64,000 nucleotides of DNA, from assembly GCF_006715785.1 (NCBI RefSeq), contig NZ_VFNX01000001.1, positions 3,238,501-3,302,500 of the forward strand, given 5' to 3'. Positions 24,885 to 33,731 of this stretch are shown piece after piece; position 1 is the first letter of the stretch, and the number at the start of each line of letters is the position of its first letter. The notes below the pieces were generated by a model that did not search any database, was not told the origin of the DNA, and saw only the letters and a program-made list of their open reading frames with translations. This DNA comes from Streptomyces puniciscabiei (lineage in GTDB: Bacteria > Actinomycetota > Actinomycetes > Streptomycetales > Streptomycetaceae). A program made the translations under genes and the position numbers.

Positions 24885-27017
24885 GTGACCATCGAGACCT
24901 ACCGCGACGCCTGGGGCATCCCCCACCTACGGGCCTCCAGCACCCTCGAACTGGCCCGTGCCCAGGGCCGGGTCACCGCGCTGGACCGCGCCTGGCAGCT
25001 GGAGGTCGAACGCCACCGCTCCCAGGGCACCTCGGCCGCCTTCCTCGGCGCCGGCGCCCTCTCCTGGGACGTCCTCGCCCGCCGGGCCCGCCTCGACGAC
25101 ACGGCCCGCCGCTGCTTCGCCGCGCTGGAACGCCGGGACCCGGAGACGGCCGACTGGGTGCGGGCGTACGTCGACGGCGTCAACGAGGGCCTGCCGGCCG
25201 GGGCCCGCCGGGCGCCCGAATTCACCCGCACCGGTCTCAGCCCCGCCCCCTGGCAGCCCTGGACCCCGCTCGGCGTCTGGCTCGCCACCCACCTGCTGTT
25301 CGCCGGCTTCCCGGCCAAGCTCTGGCGCGAGCAGGCGATACGGCACCTCGGTCCCGGCGCCGTCGGCCTGTTCGCCACGGACGGCCCCGGCACCGCGGGC
25401 AGCAACGGCTGGCTGGTCTCCGGCGCCCGTACCGCCACCGGGCACGCCCTGATCGCCGGCGACCCGCACCGCTTCATCGAGGACCCCGGCGTCTACCAGC
25501 AGATCCGCCTCGCCTGCCCCGAGTTCGACGTCGTCGGCCTGGCCGTGCCCGGCGTCCCCGGCATCCCCCACTTCGGCCACACCGGCACGGTCGCCTGGGC
25601 CATCACCAACGCCATGGCCGACTACCAGGACCTCTACCGCGAACGCCTGCGCCGCACCGGCGCGGGCGTCCAGGCCCTCGGCCCCGACGGCCACTGGCAC
25701 CGGGCGGCCCGGCACACGGAGACGGTGGAGATCGCGGGAGAGCCACCGATCGAGACCGAGATCATCGAGACGGAGAGAGGACCGGTGATCGTCGGCGGGC
25801 CGGAGGGCCTGGAGGCGCGCAACACCGCTTCCGCAGATGAGGACAGCCCGCTGGAGCCCGGCGGGAACCCCGCCCTGGCCCTGCGCTACCCGCCCCGCGT
25901 CACCGCGGACCTCGGCTTCGGCGCCCTGCTCCCCCTCCTCAGGGCCCGTACGGTGAGGGACGTCGACCGCGCCCTGGACGCCTGGGCCGAGCCCGTCAAC
26001 GTCGTACAGGCCGCCGACGCCCACGGCCGCACCCTCCACCGCGTCGCCGGCCGCGTCCCGGTCCGCGCGCAGGCCAACCGCCTCCACCCGGTCCCCGCCT
26101 GGCAGCCCGGCCACGACTGGCAGGGCTGGCACGAGACGCCGTACGGCCCCGTCGAGGACGGCATCGCGGTGATGGCCAACCAGCGCGGCCCGGCCACCCC
26201 CCTCGGCGTGGAGTTCGCCCCACCGCACCGCGCCGACCGCATCCGCGCCCTCCTCGACGCGCGCCGCACCTGGACCGCCGACGCCATGCCGGTGATCCAC
26301 ACCGACACCCACCTCGCCTCCGCCGCCCCGCTCCTGGACCAGCTCGCCGCGCTCGACGGCCTCACCCCCGCCGCGGCCCGCCTGCGCGACCGTCTGCTCG
26401 CCTGGAACCGGCACATGGACGCCGACAGCACCGACGCGGCCGCCTACGCGGCGCTGCGCGGCGCGGTCGTACGCCGGCTCGCCGCCCACCCGGTGTTCGC
26501 CCCGCTCGCCGAGCCCCCGGCCTGCCCGGAGGTCCTGCTCCCCTGGCTGGCCCTCGTCCCGCGCCTCGGCCACGCCCTCGAACACCTGCTGTCCGCCGAG
26601 GAGTTGTACGGCATCGACCGCCCGGCCGCGGTCCGCGCCGCCCTGGAGGAAGTGGCCGCCGAGCCGCCGGCCGGCACCTGGTCCGACACCCACCGCCTCG
26701 CCGCCTGGCGCGCACTGCCGTACCCGGAAGGGCAGGGGGACACGGCACCCGGACTCGCGGGCGACCACGACTGCGTGCTGTGCACCTCCGCCGTCCCCGG
26801 TCTCACCGACCGCGCGGCCCGCGGCCCTGCCGCCCGCTACGTCTGGGACCTCGCCGACCGGGCGGGCAGCCGCTGGGTGGTCCCTTTCGGCGCCGACGGT
26901 GTCCCCGGCAGCCCGCACCACCACGACCAACTCCCCTTGTGGCTCCAGGGGGAACTGGTCCCCGTCGTCACCGACTGGGCCCTGCTCACCCCCGACCCCA
27001 CCGAGGAGATCCGATGA
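24885..27017 (+). CDS. penicillin-acylase-family Ntn hydrolase, iron-regulated
   Basis: 710 aa from GTG 24885. It belongs to the penicillin/acyl-homoserine-lactone acylase family of N-terminal nucleophile amidohydrolases. The alpha-chain motif YRDAWGIPHLRA is at the start. The self-processing site is G-S-N-G-W with candidate nucleophile Ser173, followed by GDPHRFIEDPGVYQQIRL (substrate pocket) and FGHTGTVAWAITNAMADYQDLY. The length fits an alpha-spacer-beta precursor, but no signal peptide is present, so it is probably cytoplasmic. The iron box and the overlapping siderophore-type acetyltransferase point to cleavage or exchange of an acyl amide on a siderophore. I recall similar gene pairs being linked to modified desferrioxamines but could not check this. 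Confidence 0.9.
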   Translation: MTIETYRDAWGIPHLRASSTLELARAQGRVTALDRAWQLEVERHRSQGTSAAFLGAGALSWDVLARRARLDDTARRCFAALERRDPETADWVRAYVDGVNEGLPAGARRAPEFTRTGLSPAPWQPWTPLGVWLATHLLFAGFPAKLWREQAIRHLGPGAVGLFATDGPGTAGSNGWLVSGARTATGHALIAGDPHRFIEDPGVYQQIRLACPEFDVVGLAVPGVPGIPHFGHTGTVAWAITNAMADYQDLYRERLRRTGAGVQALGPDGHWHRAARHTETVEIAGEPPIETEIIETERGPVIVGGPEGLEARNTASADEDSPLEPGGNPALALRYPPRVTADLGFGALLPLLRARTVRDVDRALDAWAEPVNVVQAADAHGRTLHRVAGRVPVRAQANRLHPVPAWQPGHDWQGWHETPYGPVEDGIAVMANQRGPATPLGVEFAPPHRADRIRALLDARRTWTADAMPVIHTDTHLASAAPLLDQLAALDGLTPAAARLRDRLLAWNRHMDADSTDAAAYAALRGAVVRRLAAHPVFAPLAEPPACPEVLLPWLALVPRLGHALEHLLSAEELYGIDRPAAVRAALEEVAAEPPAGTWSDTHRLAAWRALPYPEGQGDTAPGLAGDHDCVLCTSAVPGLTDRAARGPAARYVWDLADRAGSRWVVPFGADGVPGSPHHHDQLPLWLQGELVPVVTDWALLTPDPTEEIR

Positions 27018-27610
27018 CCGACCGCACCGACCTCCACGAACAGCACGTCGACGGCTTCGGCACCGTCCGCATCCGCCCCCTCGACCCGGCCTCCGACGCG
27101 GACGTCGTCCACCGCTGGGTGAGCGAGGAACGCGCCGTCTTCTGGGGCATGCACGGCCTCACCCGGGACCAGGTCGCCGAGATCTACGCCCACATGGCCG
27201 GCCTCGACACCCACCACGCCCACCTCGTCACCAAGGACGGCGTACCGGTGGCCCTGTTCCAGACGTACGAGCCGGCCGCGGACCGGGTCGGCGAGTGCTA
27301 CGAGGTCCGCCCCGGCGACCTGGGCGTCCACGTCCTCCTCGCCCCGGCCGGCCCCGGCGGGCCGCACCCGGGCTGGAGTTCGGCGCTGCTGACCGTGCTG
27401 ACGACGTACGCGCTGCGGACCCTGGACCGGCGCCGGCTCGTGGTCGACCCGGACGTGCGCAACACCGGGGCGATCGCCCGCTTCGAGCGCCAGGGCTTCG
27501 TGAGCGGCCCGGTGGTCGTCCTGCCCGAGGTGGACCTCCCCGACGTGTACCTGCCGGAGAAGCACGCCCAACTCGCCTTCCTGGAGCGCGGGACGGCCTT
27601 CCCCGGGTGA
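27014..27610 (+). CDS. siderophore-type GNAT N-acetyltransferase (IucB/RhbD-like)
   Basis: 198 aa. It overlaps the acylase stop by 4 nt, so it is co-translated. It is a GNAT fold of the kind used for acylating N-hydroxylated amines: IRPLDPASDADVVHRWVSEERAVFWGM, VALFQTYEPAADRVGECYEV, and the acetyl-CoA segment VVDPDVRNTGAIARFERQGF. Family members acetylate N-hydroxylysine or cadaverine units in hydroxamate siderophores. The acylase may remove one acyl group and this enzyme add another. The full biosynthetic cluster is not in the window. Confidence 0.9.
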   Translation: MTDRTDLHEQHVDGFGTVRIRPLDPASDADVVHRWVSEERAVFWGMHGLTRDQVAEIYAHMAGLDTHHAHLVTKDGVPVALFQTYEPAADRVGECYEVRPGDLGVHVLLAPAGPGGPHPGWSSALLTVLTTYALRTLDRRRLVVDPDVRNTGAIARFERQGFVSGPVVVLPEVDLPDVYLPEKHAQLAFLERGTAFPG

Positions 27611-27771
27611 CGACGACGCCGGGGGAAGGGCCGAAGCGTCCGGGCGGGCGGCCCGGGGGTTCCGCCCTCGTCGCCCTGCCCGCCGGGGACGACTTCTGCG
27701 CCCCGCACCGCTGACCGGCGGCATCCGCAGCTCATGGCGCCCGGATTCACCTGCGCCGACCACGAACGCCC

Positions 27772-28393
27772 ATGAACAGCGGCCCGCTGACCCTGCTCGA
27801 CGGACAGACCGCCCTGGTGACAGGCACGGGCGGCGGCATCGGCCGCGCCATCGCGCTGCGCTTCGCCGAGGAAGGCGCGGCGGTGGCCGTCCACTTCCGT
27901 ACGGCGGTGGACGCGGCCGGTGACGTGGCGGCCCGGATCCGGGAGTCGGGCAGCGAGGCCGTCGTACTCCGGGCGGGCCTGACGGACGAGGAGGCCCGCG
28001 GGCGTCTGGTCCGGGAGGGCACCGACCGGTCCGGCGGCCGGCTCAGGGCCCTCGTCGACAACGCGGCGGTGCGGCCCGTCCAGCCCCTGCCCGGCATGAC
28101 CGCGGCCGAGTGGCGGACGGTCGTCGACACCGACCTCACCAGCGTCTTCGCCTGCACCCAGGCCGCCGCCGCCCATATGCGGGGCCACGGCGGCGCCCGC
28201 ACGGCGGCCCTGGAGTGCGGGCCCGACGGCATCCGCGTCAACGCCGAGTCGCCCGGACGGATCGACGGGGAGGGCCCGGTCGAGGCCCGGCCGGACGGCG
28301 TACGCCGTGTTCCTGGCCTCGCCGTTCGCGCGCTGGATCACCGGCCACCGCCTGACCGTCGGCGGCGGCATCCCGGCCCGGCCGACATGGTGA
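27772..28393 (+). pseudogene. decayed short-chain dehydrogenase/reductase
   Basis: The Rossmann start TALVTGTGGGIGRAIALRFAEEG and the NNA-like LVDNAAVRPV are intact, but the part that should hold the catalytic Ser and YxxxK is missing. The reading passes directly from HMRGHGG to LECGPDGIRVNAESPG. After about 28290 the frame also shifts: the expected C-terminus YAVFLASPFARWITGHRL ... TVGGGIPARPTW is present in another frame, ending TGA 28391-28393. Without YxxxK an SDR cannot work, so the gene is a remnant. Confidence 0.85.
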
Positions 28394-28463
28394 GTGCATG
28401 AATGAGCAGGGCGGCCGGTCCGCGCGTACTCATACGGAGGACCCGCGGCGAGGGAGGGGACGA

Positions 28464-30245
28464 GTGCTGCTGCGCGACCGACACCGGCGACGGCCGGGAC
28501 GGCTGGCCCTGCTCTGCGCGGGGCTCTTCCTCCTCGTGCTCGGCACCGCGGCCCCCGCGTCCGCCCACGCGGCCCTGCGCTCGACCGACCCCGCCGACGG
28601 AACCCTCCTGCGCACGGCCCCCCGGCACGTCACCCTGACCTTCACCGAGTCGGTGGGTCTGCTCACCGACTCCTTCCGCGTCTACGACCCCGCCAACCAC
28701 CGGCTGCGCACCGGCCCCGCCGAGCACGCCCCCGGCCGCTCGGACACGGCCCGTGTCTCCCTCCCCGCCAAGCTCGCCGACGGCACCTACACGGTGGCCT
28801 GGCGGGTGGTGTCCGCGGACAGCCACCCGGTGTCCGGCGCGCTCACCTTCTCGGTCGGCACGCGCACCGCGACGACCGTGAGCCCGGTCCCCGGAGACAC
28901 GCAGGACCCCGTCACCGCGGCCCTGTACAACATCGCCCGCTACCTCGCCTACCTCTCCCTGGCCCTCCTCCTCGGCACGGCGTCGTTCGTGGCGTACTGC
29001 CGCCCGCCGACGGCGGCCCCGCTGCGCACCCCGGTGCTGGCCGCCGCCTGGACCCTCATCGCCACGACGGCCGCGCTGTACCTCCTGCGCGGCTCCTACG
29101 AGGAGGGCACCTCCCCCAGCCTCTCCCTGAACTCCCTCACGCACACGGCCACGACCCGCCCCGGCGCGCTCCTGCTCGCCCGGCTGACGCTGATGCTCGC
29201 GGCCGGCGCCGGGGTGGCGCTCCTGCGGGCCCGCCGCCGAAGGCTCCCGCGCCGTACGACGCTCACCGTGGCCGGGGCCGTCTCCCTCCCCCTCGCGCTG
29301 ACCTGGACGGCGGCCGAACACGCCTCGGCGGGCATCCAGGTGCCCCTGGCCATCGCCGCCGCCACTCTCCATCTGCTGGCCATGGGGGCCTGGCTGGGCG
29401 GTCTGGCGGCCCTCCTGCTCACCCTGCGGCGCACCTCCCCGGCCACCGTGGCCCGCTTCTCCCGGCTGGCCTCCGCCTCGGTGACGGTGCTGGTCGTGAC
29501 CGGCGTCTACCAGTCCTGGCGGGGCCTCGGCTCCTGGCAGGCGCTCACGGACACGACGTACGGCCGCACCCTGCTGGCCAAACTGGCGGCGGTCACCGTG
29601 CTGCTCCTGACGGCGGCCTGCTCCCGCACCTGGACGACCCGTCTGGCCGGGGAACCCCGGCCTGCCGTCGCCAGCGTCCGCGAACCGGCCACGGTCCCCC
29701 CGCTCCCGCGGCCCCCGCAGGCTCCGCAGCCCCCGGAACGCCCCGCCCCGGCCCCGCCCGTCCACATCCTGCGCCGCTCGGTGCTGGCGGAGGCGGCCGC
29801 CGGTCTGGTGGTGCTGGCCCTGACGACCCTGCTGACGAGCACGGCGCCCGGCCGCGCGGCCGAGGAGGCGACGGAGAGCGGAACCCCGTCGGCCGGTATC
29901 CCGACGGCCTCCGTCACCACGATCCCCTTCGACGTCGGCACCCCCGGCGGCCACGGCAAGGTCCAGATCACCCTGGACCCGGGCCGCGTCGGCCGCACCT
30001 CCGTCCAGGCGGTGGTCTACGGCCCCGACGGCGGCCTGTCCACGGTCCCCGAACTCCGTATCACCCTCACGCTGCCCGCCCAGCGTCTGGGCCCCCTCGA
30101 CACCCGCGTCACCGACCGGGGCGGCTACTGGTCCAGCGACTCCTTCGACCTGCCCCTTCCCGGCACCTGGACGATGAAGGCGACGGTCCGGGTGTCGGAC
30201 CTGGACCAGGTGACGGTGTCGGCTCCGGTGCGGGTGACGCGGTAG
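28464..30245 (+). CDS. CopC-CopD fusion, copper handling
   Basis: 593 aa from GTG 28464, preferred because GGGAGGGGA lies just upstream; an ATG at 28398 is in frame but overlaps the SDR remnant. The signal peptide (LALLCAGLFLLVLGTAAPASA) is cut before HAALRSTDPADG, leaving the CopC copper-ligand His at the mature N-terminus. The second CopC motif is SADSHPVSGALTFSV. Then comes a CopD domain of about eight TM helices (IARYLAYLSLALLLGTASF ... LAMGAWLGGLAALLLT), a Pro-rich loop, another helix and a C-terminal extracytoplasmic beta domain of the YtkA/FixH kind (VQITLDPGRVGRTSVQAVVY). It binds and imports or buffers copper at the membrane. Confidence 0.92.
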   Translation: MLLRDRHRRRPGRLALLCAGLFLLVLGTAAPASAHAALRSTDPADGTLLRTAPRHVTLTFTESVGLLTDSFRVYDPANHRLRTGPAEHAPGRSDTARVSLPAKLADGTYTVAWRVVSADSHPVSGALTFSVGTRTATTVSPVPGDTQDPVTAALYNIARYLAYLSLALLLGTASFVAYCRPPTAAPLRTPVLAAAWTLIATTAALYLLRGSYEEGTSPSLSLNSLTHTATTRPGALLLARLTLMLAAGAGVALLRARRRRLPRRTTLTVAGAVSLPLALTWTAAEHASAGIQVPLAIAAATLHLLAMGAWLGGLAALLLTLRRTSPATVARFSRLASASVTVLVVTGVYQSWRGLGSWQALTDTTYGRTLLAKLAAVTVLLLTAACSRTWTTRLAGEPRPAVASVREPATVPPLPRPPQAPQPPERPAPAPPVHILRRSVLAEAAAGLVVLALTTLLTSTAPGRAAEEATESGTPSAGIPTASVTTIPFDVGTPGGHGKVQITLDPGRVGRTSVQAVVYGPDGGLSTVPELRITLTLPAQRLGPLDTRVTDRGGYWSSDSFDLPLPGTWTMKATVRVSDLDQVTVSAPVRVTR

Positions 30246-30367
30246 GCCTTTTCCCGATCGGTCCCGACTGCGCGGCCCATCTCCCGTTCCAGGGGGATGA
30301 CTTACCGTTCGGATCAATATCCGGCGTCTTTCCCGGCATGCGCGTTGCGCAACGGAAATCCTGATGC

Positions 30368-30506
30368 GATCATGACAGTTGGCGCGAGCGTTCCACCGCT
30401 CACGCTTTTCAGTCGACCACCGGTAGCGGAATAACGGTTGGGGTTACGGCGGGGCAACGCCGTTATCCCGCCCCGCTACTGGCCTGCACATCAGGAGAAA
30501 TCACTT
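30368..30506 (+). promoter_or_regulatory. conserved promoter-leader with GGGCAA-loop hairpin (copy 1)
   Basis: Upstream of mini-protein 1. CGTTGC stands 19 nt before GATCATGACA (30368-30377), exactly as in copy 2. The hairpin at 30440-30469 has a 12-bp stem GGGGTTACGGCG / CGCCGTTATCCC with one T-T mismatch and one G-T pair, closed by loop GGGCAA. TGCACATCAGGAG holds the ribosome site. The layout matches the region upstream of 34079 in spacing to within 2 nt. Confidence 0.75.
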
Positions 30507-30860
30507 ATGGCGGAGCTCATTCGATCCGCGACGCGATCCCGCAAGACGCTGGCGAGGGCGGTCGCGATCGCGGGCCTGGCCGCGGCGAGCGTCACGGTGG
30601 CCGCCCCGACCGCGCTGGCCAGCGGCACGAGCCCCACGACGTACGGCTGCTATTCGAGCTGGGGCAACACCGGGTCCAACGGCCACTGCCAGTCGGTGGG
30701 GCGTACCGGTGACTTCCAGAACGAGATCGACTGCAGCTTCTCCGGGGACTCGTCGATCTGGTACCTGTTCCACAAGGGCAACTCCAAGCCCAACTGGGGC
30801 TATGTGGAGTGCAATTTCTCCGCCAACAGGTCCTGGATCAACTACAAGATCGACTCGTAA
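30507..30860 (+). CDS. secreted four-cysteine mini-protein 1
   Basis: 117 aa, ATG 30507 with AGGAG 9 nt upstream. The signal peptide (about 38 residues: two basic clusters, AVAIAGLAAASVTVAAP, cut after TALA) releases a 79-aa mature protein starting SGTSP. Cysteines are at mature positions 10, 23, 38 and 64 (GCYSSWG, NGHCQ, DCSF, VECNF), suited to two disulfides; Trp/Tyr are frequent. The paralogue at 33732 has the same cysteine positions and about 49% identical mature residues. No known family was recognised; a bacteriocin, toxin inhibitor or signalling protein is possible. It is convergent with the ABC transporter operon. Confidence 0.85.
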   Translation: MAELIRSATRSRKTLARAVAIAGLAAASVTVAAPTALASGTSPTTYGCYSSWGNTGSNGHCQSVGRTGDFQNEIDCSFSGDSSIWYLFHKGNSKPNWGYVECNFSANRSWINYKIDS

Positions 30861-30882
30861 AAGGCGCGAGAAGATCAGTGCT

Positions 30883-30913
30883 GCAGGGGTGTCCCGAATC
30901 GGGGCACCCCTGC
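30883..30913. terminator. hairpin terminator between mini-protein 1 and the ABC operon
   Basis: GCAGGGGTG (30883-30891) pairs with CACCCCTGC (30905-30913), with additional inner CCC/GGG pairing. It lies 23 nt after the mini-protein 1 stop and before the convergent operon end at 30976, so it may work in both directions. Confidence 0.85.
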
Positions 30914-30975
30914 CGTGCGTGCATGACGCGTACGCAGGTACGCAGGGACAATTCAGAGTCTCGCGTACGCCGTGG

Positions 30976-31647
30976 TCAATTCCCCTCGGCGTGCCGCCTG
31001 TTCCGCCGAATCGCGCGCCGCAACCGGTTGACGCGCCATGGAGTCAGCGCCGTCGCGATCCCGCCCGCGAGCACGCTGCCGACCGCGATGCCCCAGCAGG
31101 GAATCGCGGACCCGGGCTGGTCCGTCCAGTCCCACCACCGGAACCGTCCCAGGCCGTCGATCTGCCAGTACGTCAGCGGGAACAGGGTGACCAGCGGAAG
31201 GATCCAGGAGAATCTCCAGCCCCAGGCCCGCCCGGACAGCAGGGCGAGCCCGACCCAGATCAGCAGGCCTCTCAGGAGCAGCAGAACGGTGTCCATGGGG
31301 CTCAGGAACGCCTCGCCCGCGGCGAGCAGCAGAGCGGACACGGAGACCGCCCCGACGAGGCAGGAGATCTCGACCCGCCGGAAGCCCCTGCCCGCCGCCT
31401 CTTCCAGGGACTCCATGGCGCTGCCCAGGCCGCCCACGGTGAGCACGGCCAGGGCCAGGGGAATCTCATGGCGCAGAGGGGTCGCGGAGGCTCCGCTGCC
31501 GCTGAAGGGGAAGGCGAGCCGGGCGGACCCGAACGCCACATCGCACGCGACCACCACGGCCCAGCCCACGGCGATGCCGCGGAAGCGATGCGCCCGCAGG
31601 TAGCGGATCCAGGACTCACGCCGATCGGGCCCGGGCAGATCAAGCAC
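30976..31647 (-). CDS. six-TM membrane protein of the mini-protein ABC cassette
   Basis: 223 aa from GTG 31647, overlapping the permease stop by 8 nt. Six predicted helices (FRGIAVGWAVVVACDVAF; IPLALAVLTVGGLGSAM; ISCLVGAVSVSALLLAAG; LLLLRGLLIWVGLALLSG; WILPLVTLFPLTYWQI; IPCWGIAVGSVLAGGIAT) end in a basic cytoplasmic tail (RLRRAIRRNRRH). It has no recognised family and is probably the second membrane subunit or an accessory of the ABC exporter or immunity complex. Confidence 0.82.
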   Translation of the reverse strand: MLDLPGPDRRESWIRYLRAHRFRGIAVGWAVVVACDVAFGSARLAFPFSGSGASATPLRHEIPLALAVLTVGGLGSAMESLEEAAGRGFRRVEISCLVGAVSVSALLLAAGEAFLSPMDTVLLLLRGLLIWVGLALLSGRAWGWRFSWILPLVTLFPLTYWQIDGLGRFRWWDWTDQPGSAIPCWGIAVGSVLAGGIATALTPWRVNRLRRAIRRNRRHAEGN

Positions 31648-32902
31648 AGTGCGTACCCTCGATCACCTTGATCCGCTTCTTCACCCAGTCCACCTGTACC
31701 GGCTCGGGCTGCTTGATCAGCCGTGCGATCGCCCGCTGGTCGACACCGGGCGGCCCGCCGTGGATGTCGGACGGCTGCCCGGCGCCGGAGATCCGGGCCG
31801 CCAGCCACGAGTCGAGCTCGAAGTACGCCGCCATGCGCCGGTCGTCGGCGTCGCTGTTCGCCGCCTCGCAGAAGGGCGGGGTGGACGTCCGGGAGATCGC
31901 GATGGACATGCTGTCGGCCACCTCCCACATGGACCCTTCGAAGATCGAGAAGTCGGTGTCCTGCCCCTTGTCGCCCCTCAGCCCCTCCTCGTAGAACGAC
32001 GAGGGGGACTTGATGAGGGGCGGCAGTGCCGACACGCGCCGTGCCAGCGCCTCGAGCCGCGGCAGGTACATGCGCTCCTCGGGCCACACGCAGATCTTCG
32101 GCTCGGTACGCGTGCACGCCGGAGCGCTCGGATTGGCCCGCGCCGTCTGCACGGGGCCTGCCGTGAGCACGCCCGCCAGGCACACGACGGCCAGCGCCGA
32201 GCTGCCGATGGCCGGCAGCCTGGCGATCAGCTTCCCGCGTTCACCGGTGTACCCGGACAGACTGCGGGGCGTGAGAACGGCGACGGCCACCGCGCAGAGC
32301 GCGAGCCCCCAGCGCACGGCGAGACGCCCCGGAGTCACTTCCACGGCGGGGGCGCCGGAGAGCACGAACAGGCCGGCCTTCGCCGGGCCGCCGTTCATGG
32401 TCACCACCAGGAAGCAGGCCAGACCGGAGATCACCGGGGTGGCGAAAGCGGACGGGAACCAGCGCCCGGCGATGTGGCCGACAGCGATGCACAGAACGAT
32501 GAGCGCCGCCCCCAGCAGGAGGTAACTGGGCCACAGGAATCCGGGTCCGGCGTCGCGGTAACTGACCGCCGCGGCGACCAGGGCGCCCACGAGGTAGGCG
32601 ACGCCGCCGTAGACGGCGACCGCCGTGATGTGCGTGACCTCGACCCGCCATCGGGGCCTGGTGCCCGCGGTGTGCTGGTCCTCGAAGCCGAGCCGGTGGA
32701 TCCGGCCGGAGGCCCAGGCGGCGTAGGCCGCCAGGAACGGGCCGAGGTAGAAGGCGGGTATCTGGGCCGCCGCGCTGGCCTGCGGCCAGACGCCGATCCA
32801 CCACTGGGACCGTCCGAAGAGAACCGCCACGTCCAGGGCGACGAGGACGGGGAACCACCAGCGAAGGGGAGAGCGCCGCAACTCCATCCAGAGGATGCGC
32901 AT
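31640..32902 (-). CDS. ABC-2-type permease with large C-terminal extracytoplasmic domain
   Basis: 420 aa. The N-terminal 260 residues contain about six TM helices (WWFPVLVALDVAVLFG; FYLGPFLAAYAAWASG; VYGGVAYLVGALVAAAV; PSYLLLGAALIVLCIAV; VISGLACFLVVTMNG; SSALAVVCLAGVLTAG). After the last helix, a domain of about 150 residues containing four cysteines (PACTRTEPKICVWPEE; PFCEAANS; EGTHCA) is predicted outside the cell. It could bind the secreted mini-proteins. The start overlaps the ATPase stop by 3 nt. The domain is not one I can assign. Confidence 0.85.
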   Translation of the reverse strand: MRILWMELRRSPLRWWFPVLVALDVAVLFGRSQWWIGVWPQASAAAQIPAFYLGPFLAAYAAWASGRIHRLGFEDQHTAGTRPRWRVEVTHITAVAVYGGVAYLVGALVAAAVSYRDAGPGFLWPSYLLLGAALIVLCIAVGHIAGRWFPSAFATPVISGLACFLVVTMNGGPAKAGLFVLSGAPAVEVTPGRLAVRWGLALCAVAVAVLTPRSLSGYTGERGKLIARLPAIGSSALAVVCLAGVLTAGPVQTARANPSAPACTRTEPKICVWPEERMYLPRLEALARRVSALPPLIKSPSSFYEEGLRGDKGQDTDFSIFEGSMWEVADSMSIAISRTSTPPFCEAANSDADDRRMAAYFELDSWLAARISGAGQPSDIHGGPPGVDQRAIARLIKQPEPVQVDWVKKRIKVIEGTHCA

Positions 32903-33654
32903 CAGGAGAGCTCCCCCTGCCCCGACAGGGCCGCCATGTACCCGCGCTCCAACGGGCTGTCGCCCGCCACTCCCGACCGGCTGTGGCCCGCGAGGGCCTC
33001 CGGGGTGCCGCGGAAGAGGAACCTTCCGGACTGCATGACGACGACCTGGTCGCAGACGGCCGCCACGTCCTCGACGAGGTGGGTGCTCAGGACGATCGCC
33101 GAGCCCGTCAGCGATCTGATCAGTTCGCGGAACTGCAGCCGCTGTTCGGGGTCCAGGCCGACGGTCGGCTCGTCCAGGAGCAGGAGTCGCGGTGAGCCGA
33201 CGATGGCCGCGGCGATGCCCGCGCGGCGCAGCATGCCACCGGAGAGGGACTTCATCCTGGCCTGCGACCGTTCCTCGAGGAGGACGGACGCGATCGCCTT
33301 CCGGGCCGCGTCGTGGGCCTCACCGTCGGGAATTCCGCGCAGCCACGCGCTGTACCTGACGAAGTCGTAGACGGAGAAGGACGGAAAGTATCCGAATTCC
33401 TGGGGCAGGTAGCCGATCAAGGGGCGAGCCGACCTCGCCGACCGCTCGGAGTGCACCTTGGTGCCGCAGATCTCCAGGGTCCCCTCCTGTGGAGGCGCGA
33501 CCGTGGCAAGAGTGCGGAGAAGTGTCGTCTTTCCCGCGCCGTTGGGGCCCAGAAGTCCATGGACCCCCACGTCGAGATCCCAGTGGAGTCCGGTGATCAC
33601 CTGGTGCCGGCCGTAGCCCTGGGCGATTCCCGACAGCGATGCGATCGGTCCCAC
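32902..33654 (-). CDS. ABC transporter ATPase of the mini-protein cassette
   Basis: 250 aa from GTG 33654, which has AAAGGAAC just upstream; the longer reading to 33699 would run into the hairpin. Walker A is GPNGAGKTT, the Q-loop LPQEFG, the signature MKSLSGGMLRRAGIAAAI, Walker B RLLLLDEPTVGLDP, and the H-loop STH. This is a CcmA/lantibiotic-immunity-type single ATPase that works with ABC-2 permeases. It is translated just after mini-protein 2 and coupled to the permease downstream. Confidence 0.93.
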   Translation of the reverse strand: MGPIASLSGIAQGYGRHQVITGLHWDLDVGVHGLLGPNGAGKTTLLRTLATVAPPQEGTLEICGTKVHSERSARSARPLIGYLPQEFGYFPSFSVYDFVRYSAWLRGIPDGEAHDAARKAIASVLLEERSQARMKSLSGGMLRRAGIAAAIVGSPRLLLLDEPTVGLDPEQRLQFRELIRSLTGSAIVLSTHLVEDVAAVCDQVVVMQSGRFLFRGTPEALAGHSRSGVAGDSPLERGYMAALSGQGELS

Positions 33655-33672
33655 GTTGTTCCTTTCACGTGC

Positions 33673-33707
33673 GTGACCGGGTGCCGCCCGCGGCGGCACC
33701 CGGTCAC
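33673..33707 (-). terminator. 16-bp hairpin between mini-protein 2 and the ATPase
   Basis: GTGACCGGGTGCCGCC (33673-33688) pairs perfectly with 33692-33707 around a CGC loop. It starts 25 nt beyond the mini-protein 2 stop and ends 19 nt before the ATPase start. As a partial terminator or processing site it would make the secreted product more abundant than the transporter, as in many bacteriocin operons. Confidence 0.8.
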
Positions 33708-33731
33708 CTCACCTCTACGTGCCGAGACGCA

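Noticed and set aside
30440..30469. Reading the leader hairpin as a c-di-GMP (GEMM) or other known riboswitch because of its GGGCAA loop
   Set aside because: The surrounding conserved bases and the second stem of GEMM are missing; only the short loop matches.
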